Counted from the stretch's first letter, positions 33,479 through 42,666 are shown. The stretch: DNA of 64,000 nucleotides from Physcocola sp002396385 (GCA_946535435.1 CAMNDM010000001.1:124001-188000); one strand, 5' to 3'. Notes: a model not told the origin generated them from the sequence alone. Numbers and translations are program-made.

Positions 33479-35251
33479 TTACTTCTTCAATTCTTTTATT
33501 TTTTTCTTTAATGAATCCGTACAATCACTTAGACGACACCAGTTCGTTCTTTCTTCTGCATGAGCATTGTAAGCTTTTTCTAATTCTGACCTTGCGTCTA
33601 TTTGTGAATTATACAAATCACGCAATGCAGTTGTTCTAGTGTCGCTGATTCTATCTAATAAATCACACATTCTTTGGTATTCAAAATCATACATCTCATA
33701 ATTATCGTCACTAAAAATATGCGTTTCAAAACGTGGTATATCAGACACATTATCACAGTCTTGCTGTAGTTCTCTAACTGCCAGATTATACTGGTCAACT
33801 AAAGCATTAGATTTTTTGCATAATTCGTCAGCCTTTTGTTGCTTTTCTTTTACAACTCGCTCCTGTTCATTCAATAATAAATCCATCTCCTCTTGCAAGA
33901 AGTTCAAATACCCTTCTTTCCGTTCATCATGAGATATTGTTTTTATAACATTCATCATATCAGACAATGAAGTTTTTTTCGAGAAACGGATAACTTTATT
34001 TACTTTTAAACCTGCATCTGTAAGGGTTTTCTTAATAAGTTTTTCCACTTTATCCACATCAGAAGACGCCTTTGAATCAACTTTATTAATAACCACATAC
34101 AGAGGTTTCTTCAAATGTTTCTTTATCAAATCAATAGAAGATCTATTTACAGTGCCATTGTTCACATCAAACACCCAAAACAAAGCATCGCATTCATTAA
34201 TCACACCAATTGTTCGTTCCGCATCCTCTTTATCATTAGAATTAAAACCAGGCGTATCAAGAATGCTCAATCTGTCAAGATTGGAATTCTTATAAGTCAT
34301 TACGAAATACTGTATCAAAGAAGATACACCTTTCACCTGATCTAGCACTTCTTTACTAACTCTTTTAAATGTATTCTCTGAGATTATTTTGAGCTCGTTA
34401 TTTGGCGTCACAAACTGATAAAAGGTACCCACACCTCCCGATATATAAGTAGGTATGGCAGTTGTCGCTTTTGTACTAACAGGCAATAGTGGTACATTCG
34501 GATCATCTTGAGACAGCAATCTGTTGACTATTGATGTTTTTCCTGCAGAAAATTCTCCCACAAACGCAATGGCAGTTTTTCCTTGTATCCACGATTTCTT
34601 TGCTGTAATAGCCCAGCCTTCTAGACCAGAATTAAAAAGGCGTTCCTTGCAATCGTCCGATAAGTTCTTCCTTAGGTTTGTGACCGTCGTTTTTAAGTCA
34701 TCCTTGATAAAATCCTTTAAACCGTCTATCTTCAAATACAAAGATGATATTGAAGTGTCACTCGTTTGTTTAGCAGTCAAGATTTCTTGCACAAATGCTA
34801 AAGAGTCAATTTTGATGTTAAGTTCCTTTTCCTTATCATCTAATTCTTTAGACTTTGTATTTAAATCTTCTTCAAGCCCCTTCTTTTGACGAGTTTCTTT
34901 ATCTAATTCGTCCCTTAGCGATACAATCTCGGATTCTTTCCTTTTTACTTTTCCCTTCCAATCATCTATTTCATCCTCGAATTCTTCATTTTCATCCTCT
35001 AAAGTTTTAATTTTCTTTTTAAGATCATTTACTTCAGATAATTTCCGTTTAATATTCTCGTCAATAACAGAGTCTTCTATCTTGGAATTTAATTTTTGAC
35101 TAGTCAAAGTCTGTATTCTTGCATTAGAATCTTCCAAATTTATTTTTTCAGATCCTTTTACTTCTTTTTTACTTGATCCAAAAAATAACCATCCCAAAAC
35201 AAGTCCAGTCAAGACAGCAATTGCAATATATATAACCATATCTATGGTCAT
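33479..35251 (-). CDS. Membrane-anchored dynamin-family GTPase B
   Basis: 590 residues. An N-terminal membrane span (about 4-24) is followed by a long coiled coil (about 45-155, Lys/Glu-rich), then the GTPase domain: G1 GEFSAGKTS (232-240), G2 region STKATTAIP, G3 DTPGFN, G4 NKVD. The C-terminal part is helical. A dynamin with a membrane anchor and coiled coil placed before the G domain is unusual. It lies between the small coiled-coil gene (four bases) and GTPase C (three bases), clearly one operon. Confidence 0.85.
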   Translation of the reverse strand: MTIDMVIYIAIAVLTGLVLGWLFFGSSKKEVKGSEKINLEDSNARIQTLTSQKLNSKIEDSVIDENIKRKLSEVNDLKKKIKTLEDENEEFEDEIDDWKGKVKRKESEIVSLRDELDKETRQKKGLEEDLNTKSKELDDKEKELNIKIDSLAFVQEILTAKQTSDTSISSLYLKIDGLKDFIKDDLKTTVTNLRKNLSDDCKERLFNSGLEGWAITAKKSWIQGKTAIAFVGEFSAGKTSIVNRLLSQDDPNVPLLPVSTKATTAIPTYISGGVGTFYQFVTPNNELKIISENTFKRVSKEVLDQVKGVSSLIQYFVMTYKNSNLDRLSILDTPGFNSNDKEDAERTIGVINECDALFWVFDVNNGTVNRSSIDLIKKHLKKPLYVVINKVDSKASSDVDKVEKLIKKTLTDAGLKVNKVIRFSKKTSLSDMMNVIKTISHDERKEGYLNFLQEEMDLLLNEQERVVKEKQQKADELCKKSNALVDQYNLAVRELQQDCDNVSDIPRFETHIFSDDNYEMYDFEYQRMCDLLDRISDTRTTALRDLYNSQIDARSELEKAYNAHAEERTNWCRLSDCTDSLKKKIKELKK

Positions 35252-35255
35252 CTCT

Positions 35256-35642
35256 TTATGCTTTTAAGTTTTTGATCTGTTCTTCATAATTAGCACAAGC
35301 ATCCTTGTACTGTTTGAGTTCTCTAAGCAGATCTTCATTTTGCGACACCAGCTTCTTAATCTTCACTTTCGCATCTTCCAATTCATCTTCTAAATCGTCT
35401 TTTTCATTATCGGAAGACTTGTTCGCTCTCTTAAGCCTATTATTCTCACTTAGCAAATCCTCTATTTGTCTCTCAGCCTCTTTATATCTCTTTCTGAGTT
35501 TCTCATTCTCGTCGCTGAGCGAATCCAATTCTCGCTTCTTCTGATCTAAACTCTCAACTTCTTTTTTATCGATTAGTTGTTCTTTTGCCAACATGCAACC
35601 AGCACCAATTGCCGCTCCGATTAGAAAATCCATCATACTCAT
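35256..35642 (-). CDS. Small membrane-anchored coiled-coil protein
   Basis: 128 residues. A short Gly/Ala-rich hydrophobic N-terminus (DFLIGAAIGAGCMLA) is followed by almost continuous heptads to the end (SLSDENEKLRKRYKEAERQI and on). The layout copies the N-terminal anchor and coiled coil of GTPase B, so it may pair with that protein. No catalytic motif. Five and four bases separate it from its neighbours, in the same operon. Confidence 0.75.
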   Translation of the reverse strand: MSMMDFLIGAAIGAGCMLAKEQLIDKKEVESLDQKKRELDSLSDENEKLRKRYKEAERQIEDLLSENNRLKRANKSSDNEKDDLEDELEDAKVKIKKLVSQNEDLLRELKQYKDACANYEEQIKNLKA

Positions 35643-35647
35643 TTAAT

Positions 35648-37405
35648 TCAATATGTTAATAATGTATTTTTATAATTTCTCAATTTTGTCTTCTTATTTT
35701 CAAACTCGGATTTCTGTTCCGCTCTTATTCGTTTTAAATCTTCTATTGCATTTGTCATCTCTGACACCATATCAGAAGCCTCCTTATGCAAAGACTCCTT
35801 AAATACAGAAAGTAAAGATCTTGTTATACGTTTCACTTCAGATTTGAATCCTGGTAACAAAACCGAGTCCATATAATCGTGTATAGCTCTTCTTCGTTGT
35901 GGTTTTGCCATTGTTCTTTCTGTAACGAACCCCACCATAGACTCCACTATACCTTTACTAGAAGTGTTCTGACTATTAGTGATTGTCTGCTGATTGTTAT
36001 TTTTTAACATAGCAGTTGTCCTTTGGTTAGAAATTATACTACCTATATCGGAAGCCGTGTCTGCAACATCTAATGCCGTTTCTGCAGCAACTGTCTCCAC
36101 TGCAGCGCCTCCAATCACGGGTGCAGCAACAGCAACTGCAGCTATTGTGCCAACAACTTTGACTCCTGTTGCTATAGCTCCATCATATTCGTGTCCTAAA
36201 TTATTTAGAGATAAGTTATATGTCAGCCCGTTAACAGAATATGAACTTAAATCAACATCTTGTAACGACCGTAGATTTACTTCACTATCGCTATTTTTAC
36301 GTTCCTTAGCCTTTTCTCTTAATAAATCCCTTACATCGTCTTTATATTCATTTATTACCAATGTTGATGTATTGTTAATAATAGAAATAGCCTCCGAATC
36401 ATAATTTGAGTTCGAACCAGAAACAAGACTCTCCAATTTATCGAATACTATATCCTCAAATTTCCTACACGTATTCAACTCTGTATCAGATAAATCCATT
36501 TCCAGATTATCGACCAATCCATCTATATTTCTATGAAGTTTTTCTAATTCATACTTTTTCTTCCGTAATGTATCTTCAACTTCTTTGTCATCCTCAATTG
36601 AAGCCAACAATTCATCAACCTTATTTGTCAGGTCTTCGGCTATAATCTTTATTCGCTGTTCATTGACACGAATAAGAATGTCGTTTTTTTCCTCTTTTAT
36701 CTTCTCAAACAAATCATACAACTGCGACAAATCATCATTATTAGCAGAAACACAAGAAATATTTTCAATTCCAATGTGTATATTTTCACTTATATATTTT
36801 TTTGCATCTTCAACATCCTGCACAGGTTTTGTGTCACATTTGGTTAATACCAAAAAAACTGGTCTTTTCGATAAAGACACCGTGTTAACAAAATCTATCA
36901 AAGATTTTGTTATTTGTTGATTGATATCAGAAACAAGAAGGATACCATCGGCATTTGGCAAAAATTCCACCAAAGTTTGCTTATGTTTTGGATCAGGAGA
37001 CGATAGTCCGGGAGTATCCACCAACACTGTTGTATCTGGCACTTTAGTAGAGGTATCGAAGACAGTAACTACTTTCGCATCATTAAGGTTTTCGTTCTTT
37101 AATTCAGATATTTCCGAGTACAGTATTTCCTCCCCACTTTCTGTCAAGACTTTTGCACAACATTTATGGCTACCAAAATGGACTTCGTATATTGTAGCAG
37201 TAGTAGGCTTAGTTGCCGTTTCTAATTTCTTGCTATCAGTTAGGGCATTAACCAATGTTGTCTTTCCTGAACTAAACTCTCCTACAAGCGGTAAAATAAG
37301 AGGACAATTGCCATTGTTGCTTTCCTCAATCTTATTGAGGTCTTTCACAATATTATTAAAGCCTAAATCATTGGCAATATCACGCAAAACTTGTATTTTT
37401 TCCAT
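35648..37405 (-). CDS. Dynamin-family GTPase A
   Basis: 585 residues. G1 GEFSSGKTT (42-50), G2 region TKPTTATI, G3 DTPGLSS, G4 TKCD. A helical stalk-like region follows, then an Ala/Gly/Val-rich hydrophobic block around 410-445 (VVGTIAAVAVAAPVIGGAA), in the position expected for a membrane-inserting paddle, and a helical C-terminus. The first large gene of the cluster; the coiled-coil gene follows five bases later. Related by fold, not closely by sequence, to GTPases B and C. Confidence 0.85.
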   Translation of the reverse strand: MEKIQVLRDIANDLGFNNIVKDLNKIEESNNGNCPLILPLVGEFSSGKTTLVNALTDSKKLETATKPTTATIYEVHFGSHKCCAKVLTESGEEILYSEISELKNENLNDAKVVTVFDTSTKVPDTTVLVDTPGLSSPDPKHKQTLVEFLPNADGILLVSDINQQITKSLIDFVNTVSLSKRPVFLVLTKCDTKPVQDVEDAKKYISENIHIGIENISCVSANNDDLSQLYDLFEKIKEEKNDILIRVNEQRIKIIAEDLTNKVDELLASIEDDKEVEDTLRKKKYELEKLHRNIDGLVDNLEMDLSDTELNTCRKFEDIVFDKLESLVSGSNSNYDSEAISIINNTSTLVINEYKDDVRDLLREKAKERKNSDSEVNLRSLQDVDLSSYSVNGLTYNLSLNNLGHEYDGAIATGVKVVGTIAAVAVAAPVIGGAAVETVAAETALDVADTASDIGSIISNQRTTAMLKNNNQQTITNSQNTSSKGIVESMVGFVTERTMAKPQRRRAIHDYMDSVLLPGFKSEVKRITRSLLSVFKESLHKEASDMVSEMTNAIEDLKRIRAEQKSEFENKKTKLRNYKNTLLTY

Positions 37406-37456
37406 AACAATTTAGAATTAGTATTGAATTAAATGTAAACAATTTCTTAAAATTTC

Positions 37457-37678
37457 TCACCCCAGTCTTTCCACCACCAAATCCACGGTATTCAGGCAAC
37501 CTGCCTTCTTGATGTCGATGCCATACATGCGCATAAAGGCATCAACAACAACCTGTCCACCATTGGTGGTTACAGGGTTACTCATACTTTGCGTGACTAC
37601 TTGAACACTCATGCCCGGTTCGATTAGGATACCGTTGCACTGCCTGCGGTACTTGGTAGTTATCTTAAATAGTGACAT
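37457..37678 (-). CDS. Small DUF6140-like protein heading the dynamin operon
   Basis: 73 residues, cytoplasmic, starting MSLFKITTKYRRQCNGI and containing EPGMSVQVVTQSMSNP. I recall similar short Bacteroidales proteins annotated as DUF6140, but cannot verify it. The gene has the same direction as GTPase A and ends 51 bases before it, so it is probably the first gene of the operon. Function unknown. Confidence 0.6.
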   Translation of the reverse strand: MSLFKITTKYRRQCNGILIEPGMSVQVVTQSMSNPVTTNGGQVVVDAFMRMYGIDIKKAGCLNTVDLVVERLG

Positions 37679-38052
37679 ATTATTTTTTATTTTTTTGCAA
37701 CGTTACACAGAAACGTACTATCATACCAAAATTCATATTCCACAAATAGATTCAAAATTGTAAAATGCTTACATTATGTAGTTCTATACAATTCGGAAAC
37801 ATTTTGAAAGTTGAGTTCTATGTAGATAGTGCCAAATTACCCGATACTACACAAATGCCTGTATTTCAAGACAAGTGCATTCATTTTTTACCAGACAAAT
37901 TTGACGTGCAAATCAAAAAAAAAAAAAAAACAGACTTCCAAATTTCAAGTTAAAAAACTACTCACTCCATATCACTTTTTTCACTTCTTTTTGTGTAAGC
38001 AGACAGCCTTCTTCAATCCTTTAAGGTCGGCATTCCAAAGCCAACGGCCAGT
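37679..38052. other. AT-rich spacer with an A16 homopolymer
   Basis: No convincing gene. A 62-codon frame at 37765-37953 owes its length to a run of 16 A (37915-37930). No exact TAnnTTTG box faces the dynamin operon here; the nearest minus-strand matches have one mismatch. This is the boundary where base composition changes to the GC-richer PAP2/DUF819 genes. Confidence 0.6.
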
Positions 38053-39420
38053 CTACTCAAGTGGTACCGCAACGCCTAACTGGAAGCCCAGATTTTGGAC
38101 CGACGAGGTACTTTCGGGATACCTGAAAAAGGCGTACCCTGCATTCGAATAAGAATAGTTAAGGCCCGCACTCACTTCCAGATAGTGCCCAACAAGATAA
38201 CGGCCGTGGATTCCCGCCTTAAAGGCGCTGCCATAGGTGAAATCGTCGTAGATATACACCCAGTGTTCGGGCCCTACCGCCGGATTGTGCGTATCGGCCT
38301 CCACATTGAACGACAAGGTCTGCCCCATTCCGTACAACACTTTTCCGCCGACCAACACCCGGCTGCAAACCGGCACGTCGAAGTAGATGCCCGGCATAAA
38401 CTGGTAGGTTTTCGCCTTGTTCGACTCGAAGGCGACATAGTGAGCCTGCACACGGTTGGCTGGCACACGGAAGTAATCTTCGTCTAACTCGAACTGGTTG
38501 AAGAACATGGAGGTTTCGCAGCCAAAGCCCACATAGCGGAAGGGGAAGTATGCCCCCTCGAGGCTGTAACCATAGCCTATTTTATGGTTGAAGCGGACGA
38601 ACTGCTTTTCGAAAGTCGCAGCCGGATCGGTACACACGCCCAACGAGTTGATACTATTTCCCCACGGCGACACGTGCGCATTCACCCCGATGAAGCTGGG
38701 GTTACGTCGGTAGTAAGAGGGCCGCCCCCGGCGCGGATGGGCAAACATACATTCGGCCAAGCCGTAGCCCAAATGGCCGGAAACAAGTCCCAAGCCTGCC
38801 CCCGCCAGCACATCGCTGGCCCAGTGCTCCTTATTCAAGATGCGGCTGACGCCAACCAAGCCGGCCAACGTATAGCCACCAACACTGTACCAGATGCTCT
38901 TCCCTCCATACTCGCGGTGCAGCAGTGTGGCCCCCGTAAAGGCGGTAAAGGTGTGGCCCGACGGGAACGAGTTGTGGAAGTACTCGTCGTTGGGGCGGGT
39001 CCGTCCCCACGTGTTTTTCAGTCCTTCGGTCAAACCGGCCGTAATGGCGGCAGAGAAACCGGTAGCCGCCAGCAACTGGCCCCAGGTTTCACTTTTCCCC
39101 TTCACACCTACAGCCCGAAGGCCTAGGAACACAACGCCCGGAAGCGTTTGCACCACATCGTCGGCACTGTTATGGAAACTGAAAAGATGGTCTTCACGGA
39201 ATTTGAGGAGGTCGTTGTCGAAGTGGCGCACGACGCACGCGCTACCGAGCAGCAAACCCGGCGCAACAGCGTAGTTCCACTTAAAACTGCGGCACGCACA
39301 GCGGGCCACCTGCAGGGAATCGGTTGCCAACACCGGAGACAGCGCTCCTTCCTGCGCCGACGCCACCTGCCCCAGCACACATGCCCAACAAAGCAGAACA
39401 AGCCACAAAACCTTCGCCAT
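38053..39420 (-). CDS. PAP2-type phosphatase with outer-membrane-like C-terminal half
   Basis: 455 residues from ATG 39420, starting with a signal peptide (MAKVLWLVLLCWACVLGQVASAQ, cut into two parts here for reference; cleavage after A-S-A-Q). PAP2 motifs: KNTWGRTRP, SFPSGHTF and SRILNKEHWASD, the three phosphatase signatures in residues about 130-215. From about 245 the sequence alternates strands (HVSPWGNSINSLGV, YGYSLEGAYFPFRYVGFG, FNVEADTHNPA) and ends LGFQLGVAVPLE, like a small beta-barrel. It probably removes phosphate from a lipid or undecaprenyl-type substrate in the envelope. It starts four bases after DUF819. Confidence 0.8.
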   Translation of the reverse strand: MAKVLWLVLLCWACVLGQVASAQEGALSPVLATDSLQVARCACRSFKWNYAVAPGLLLGSACVVRHFDNDLLKFREDHLFSFHNSADDVVQTLPGVVFLGLRAVGVKGKSETWGQLLAATGFSAAITAGLTEGLKNTWGRTRPNDEYFHNSFPSGHTFTAFTGATLLHREYGGKSIWYSVGGYTLAGLVGVSRILNKEHWASDVLAGAGLGLVSGHLGYGLAECMFAHPRRGRPSYYRRNPSFIGVNAHVSPWGNSINSLGVCTDPAATFEKQFVRFNHKIGYGYSLEGAYFPFRYVGFGCETSMFFNQFELDEDYFRVPANRVQAHYVAFESNKAKTYQFMPGIYFDVPVCSRVLVGGKVLYGMGQTLSFNVEADTHNPAVGPEHWVYIYDDFTYGSAFKAGIHGRYLVGHYLEVSAGLNYSYSNAGYAFFRYPESTSSVQNLGFQLGVAVPLE

Positions 39421-39424
39421 AATT

Positions 39425-40597
39425 CTAAAACAACGATTGCAACAACAGATAGACCAGATAACCCAAGTAGGTCCCCACCGCATAGCCAATCAGACCAACG
39501 GTTATGCCCGGGCCGACCACTTCGCGGTTTTTCAGCGTGCCCGCCATGACAGGGACAAAGGCCGGACTGGTAACCAAGGCGATAGAGCTGACCAGTGTGG
39601 TGTCGGCATCGACCCTCAGAAGGATGTTCAGCAAAATGTGCATAACGAAGGGTCCCAGGGTAACAAACAGCACAAACAGGAAGAAATCGAAATCGAGATT
39701 GTTGAACATATCTTCACCCACACTCGAAGCCACCGCAACGCTGAAAACCAGAATCAGATAAACCCCAGCGTCGAAGGTATGCGGAAGCGCGCGCACCCGT
39801 TTGTCGAGCGATGCCAGAATGGCCATAAACGAGATGGACAGCATAAAGACCGCCATAAACGACTCTTTCGGGAACAGGAGCGTTACCAGATAGCCCAGCC
39901 CCAGAATAACGAGGGTCAGAGCTAACGCACCAAGCAGCGGTTTGCTGTTCTTTTTCGTGAAAAGGCCAAAAAACAGTTCTTTTTCCTCTTCCCGGACTTC
40001 CATATCTTCCGCATCGGACTGTTCGGCCGGTTTAAATTTGGGCAAAACAGCCCTGACGATAAACTTACCAGCCACAATAACCACCAGCAAATAGATGGCC
40101 CCCACCAGAATCTGGTAGATCTGCGCCTGCAGGAAAGTGTCGTTATCGACACCGGCCACCTCCTTAATGGTAGCCATATTGGCCGTTCCGCCCGTATACA
40201 GGCCGACGAACATGGCCGAAACGCCGGCATAATGCTGCGGGTTGGAACTGCCGAACAGATAAAAGCCGGCGACCGCAACGAGCACACACGCCAACAGGCC
40301 TGAGAAGAGCGACTTCGTGAAATTGGGAGCCAGTTGTTTCCACGAACGGACGTCGGACGAGAACAGCATGAGCGGAATTGCCAACGGCACCGAAGCGCTC
40401 GACACGGCCAGCAAGGTCTGTTTCACCTGCTCGGTTCCGCCCAATGCGGGCAAAACTCCCGACAAGGCCACCAGACAGCCCAGCGTGTAGGCTATAACCA
40501 CACTTCCCAACTTTGCCATGAAGGAGTATTTATAAGTGAGCCACAACACCAACAAGGGGGTGAGTAGGCAGTATGCGACTAATAAAAAGGAAAACAT
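39425..40597 (-). CDS. DUF819 family membrane protein
   Basis: 390 residues with about ten membrane segments and the DUF819 signatures VPLAIPLMLFSSDVRSW, AMFVGLYTGGTANMATI and TSPAFVPVMAGTLKN. A large cytoplasmic loop (about 195-215) is acidic. The family resembles transporters, substrate unknown. Operon with the PAP2 gene (four-base gap); divergent from the CAP-domain gene. Confidence 0.85.
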   Translation of the reverse strand: MFSFLLVAYCLLTPLLVLWLTYKYSFMAKLGSVVIAYTLGCLVALSGVLPALGGTEQVKQTLLAVSSASVPLAIPLMLFSSDVRSWKQLAPNFTKSLFSGLLACVLVAVAGFYLFGSSNPQHYAGVSAMFVGLYTGGTANMATIKEVAGVDNDTFLQAQIYQILVGAIYLLVVIVAGKFIVRAVLPKFKPAEQSDAEDMEVREEEKELFFGLFTKKNSKPLLGALALTLVILGLGYLVTLLFPKESFMAVFMLSISFMAILASLDKRVRALPHTFDAGVYLILVFSVAVASSVGEDMFNNLDFDFFLFVLFVTLGPFVMHILLNILLRVDADTTLVSSIALVTSPAFVPVMAGTLKNREVVGPGITVGLIGYAVGTYLGYLVYLLLQSLF

Positions 40598-40700
40598 AAA
40601 AGCTCAATTTTACGCAAAAATACAACTAAGACCCAATAAAAACGAAGGAAAGGTGACAAGTTTATTGAGGTTTCTTACAAGATTTCATCATACAAAAACT

Positions 40701-40708
40701 TATTTTTG
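40701..40708 (+). promoter_or_regulatory. -7 box TATTTTTG
   Basis: Exact TAnnTTTG 20 bases before ATG 40728; no TTTG at the -33 distance. Confidence 0.5.
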
Positions 40709-40727
40709 TACGAAATAAAGCGAAAAG

Positions 40728-41486
40728 ATGAAATTCAGATATATACTCCTCCTTTTATTAGCACTAGTTCTTGCCTACGTCTACTACAGAAACTACTATG
40801 CTCCCCAACAAGGGACTACTACCGACCCAGCCCGGACTGAAGTAGGACAAGATGCCGACGGATCGGTTGCCAGCGACAATGCTGGAACTGATGAAGAGAT
40901 AGCAGCCAGCGACGCCTCTCTAGAAGAAAATGCTGTAACTGACACAACCGAAAGGCTGAAACTGCCCGGCGTAACCGACATAGAAATAGTTGAGGCATAC
41001 AAGTATCTCAACGAGATGCGCAGCAACCCTCCGGCTTATTCCGAGATTGTAGATTTTGACTTATCGGAAGTCCAAGCTCGCGATTCCTTAAGCTGGAACA
41101 CCATTTTAGCTGCAGTTGCACAGACCAAAGCAAACGATATGGCCAACCGCAACTATTTTGGACACGTGAATCCCGAAGGATACGGGATAAACTTCTACAT
41201 TGTTGATGCAGGCTACAAATTAGAGAAAGATTGGCTTGACAATAAGAGAGATAACAACTTCGAGAGTCTGGCTGCCGGATATAGAAGCGGGAAGGATGCT
41301 GTAATAGGCTTGGTTAACGACGACGGCATACCAACAGGAGAAGAAGGTTCGGGACACCGGATGCACCTCCTCGGCATAGATGATTGGAACAAAAAAATGA
41401 AAGATATCGGCATCGGCCATGCCTATAATCCAGACTCCAACTATAAACATTATTGGGTATTCGTCATTGCCAGACACAAATGGTGA
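40728..41486 (+). CDS. CAP-domain (SCP/PR1-like) envelope protein
   Basis: 252 residues. An uncleaved or cleaved N-terminal hydrophobic segment (about 5-20) is followed by a Thr/Asp/Ala-rich acidic linker (to about 85) and a CAP domain: AYKYLNEMRSNPPAY, ANRNYFGHVNPEGYGI and EGSGHRMHLLG, which contain the two conserved His and the Glu of the CAP cavity. Bacterial CAP proteins are extracytoplasmic with poorly known functions. Transcribed alone. Confidence 0.85.
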   Translation: MKFRYILLLLLALVLAYVYYRNYYAPQQGTTTDPARTEVGQDADGSVASDNAGTDEEIAASDASLEENAVTDTTERLKLPGVTDIEIVEAYKYLNEMRSNPPAYSEIVDFDLSEVQARDSLSWNTILAAVAQTKANDMANRNYFGHVNPEGYGINFYIVDAGYKLEKDWLDNKRDNNFESLAAGYRSGKDAVIGLVNDDGIPTGEEGSGHRMHLLGIDDWNKKMKDIGIGHAYNPDSNYKHYWVFVIARHKW

Positions 41487-41611
41487 CAGTTGTTGCCACC
41501 CACGCCATTCACAGGCAGGTAAGTGGCATTCACACTTCAAAATCTACCACTGAAACTCAACGAGTATGAAGGCCAGCCTCCACCGATGTCATTATAGTTT
41601 TCACGGCAAGG

Positions 41612-42529
41612 TCACTTTACCCTCCATTTCTGCACAAACACACCATTGGCGGCATACTGCCGGACAATAACGATTTGCGGACAAACGCCATCCAACAATT
41701 GCGGATTCCATTCGTCTAACACCGCCAGCAAACGGCCCTGCACATCGAACACCTCCACCCTATAGACTCCGGAAGGTTCTGCCCCGGCACTTACGGCAGC
41801 AACGGAAGAAGCCTCGCCACAATAAGGTTGCGAGAACTGCACACCCAGATCGAACTCCTGGTCGGGCACCGCCTCAATGTTTTCAGCCACAACCTGCTCA
41901 CCCGTCCACGAAGTCAGGCGGAAACTATACGGGCCGACTTTCGACTTGTCGCTGCCCAGACCGCCGGGATAGACAAAATAGTTATACATTTCGCGGTGGA
42001 TAGGAACCCAGTTGCCATCGTCGTCGAGGAATTCCACTTTCTGCAACGCCACAAACAGGTTGCTGAACATGGCCTTGAAATAGTAGGGACTGGTGCCCGC
42101 ATCGTAAAACACGCGTATTGTCGGCTGGTCGGCGGCTAACGGGCAAGGCACGAACTGCCATTTGATAGGCACGCGTCCGTCTTTCAACTCTGCCACCTTC
42201 ACAAACGAACCAGTCGAGAAGTCTATATCGCCCGGTTTACACTCTGGACAACGGTCCACCACCTTGATGGTCACATCGCCAATGGGTCCGTAAACATGAA
42301 TGCACGCCCCGCACGCCATACTGCTGTCGTATTGCGAGTGGTTGAGCGCACAGGTATAAATATCGTCCTCATCGACCCAAATGCCACAGTTGCCGCCGTT
42401 GCTGCCCGCCACACCGCCATATTGTGTACCCTCGCCCGTGTACCAGGTGGTATCGCAGAACGACTGTGAGAAAGCCGGGGTAAGAGCCAACAGCGATAGA
42501 ACAAGCGTCCATAAAAACTTTTTTGCCAT
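41612..42529 (-). CDS. Expansin-like secreted protein (EXLX) with sorting-type C-terminus
   Basis: 305 residues with a signal peptide (ends A-F-S-Q at 22). Domain 1 (about 25-125) is a double-psi beta-barrel: GEGTQYGG, GNCGIW, CGACIHVYGPIGD, VVDRCPECKPGDIDFSTGSF with the essential Asp. Domain 2 (about 130-220) resembles CBM63 (KAMFSNLFVALQKVEFLDD, GPYSFRLTSWTGEQ). A Ser/Ala linker and the last ~60 residues (RVEVFDVQGRLLAVLDEW to FVQKWRVK) look like a type IX sorting domain. Expansins loosen cellulose-pectin cell walls without hydrolysis. Expansins are rare in gut Bacteroidetes to my knowledge. Monocistronic. Confidence 0.85.
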   Translation of the reverse strand: MAKKFLWTLVLSLLALTPAFSQSFCDTTWYTGEGTQYGGVAGSNGGNCGIWVDEDDIYTCALNHSQYDSSMACGACIHVYGPIGDVTIKVVDRCPECKPGDIDFSTGSFVKVAELKDGRVPIKWQFVPCPLAADQPTIRVFYDAGTSPYYFKAMFSNLFVALQKVEFLDDDGNWVPIHREMYNYFVYPGGLGSDKSKVGPYSFRLTSWTGEQVVAENIEAVPDQEFDLGVQFSQPYCGEASSVAAVSAGAEPSGVYRVEVFDVQGRLLAVLDEWNPQLLDGVCPQIVIVRQYAANGVFVQKWRVK

Positions 42530-42666
42530 AGTTCCAACATTTTACGATTCGGAAAGTTACAGAATAAACACGCTTTTTAAAAGAAAAGGACGAAAAAAAC
42601 AGCAGTTGGCAACCAGGCAGTGGCTCTTCCCTCTATTTTCATATAGCATATATACGGAGGAAAACG

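Noticed and set aside
37765..37953. 62-codon plus-strand gene between the dynamin operon and PAP2
   Set aside because: Its C-terminal Lys run comes from the A16 tract, there is no promoter box or ribosome site, and no resemblance to a protein family.
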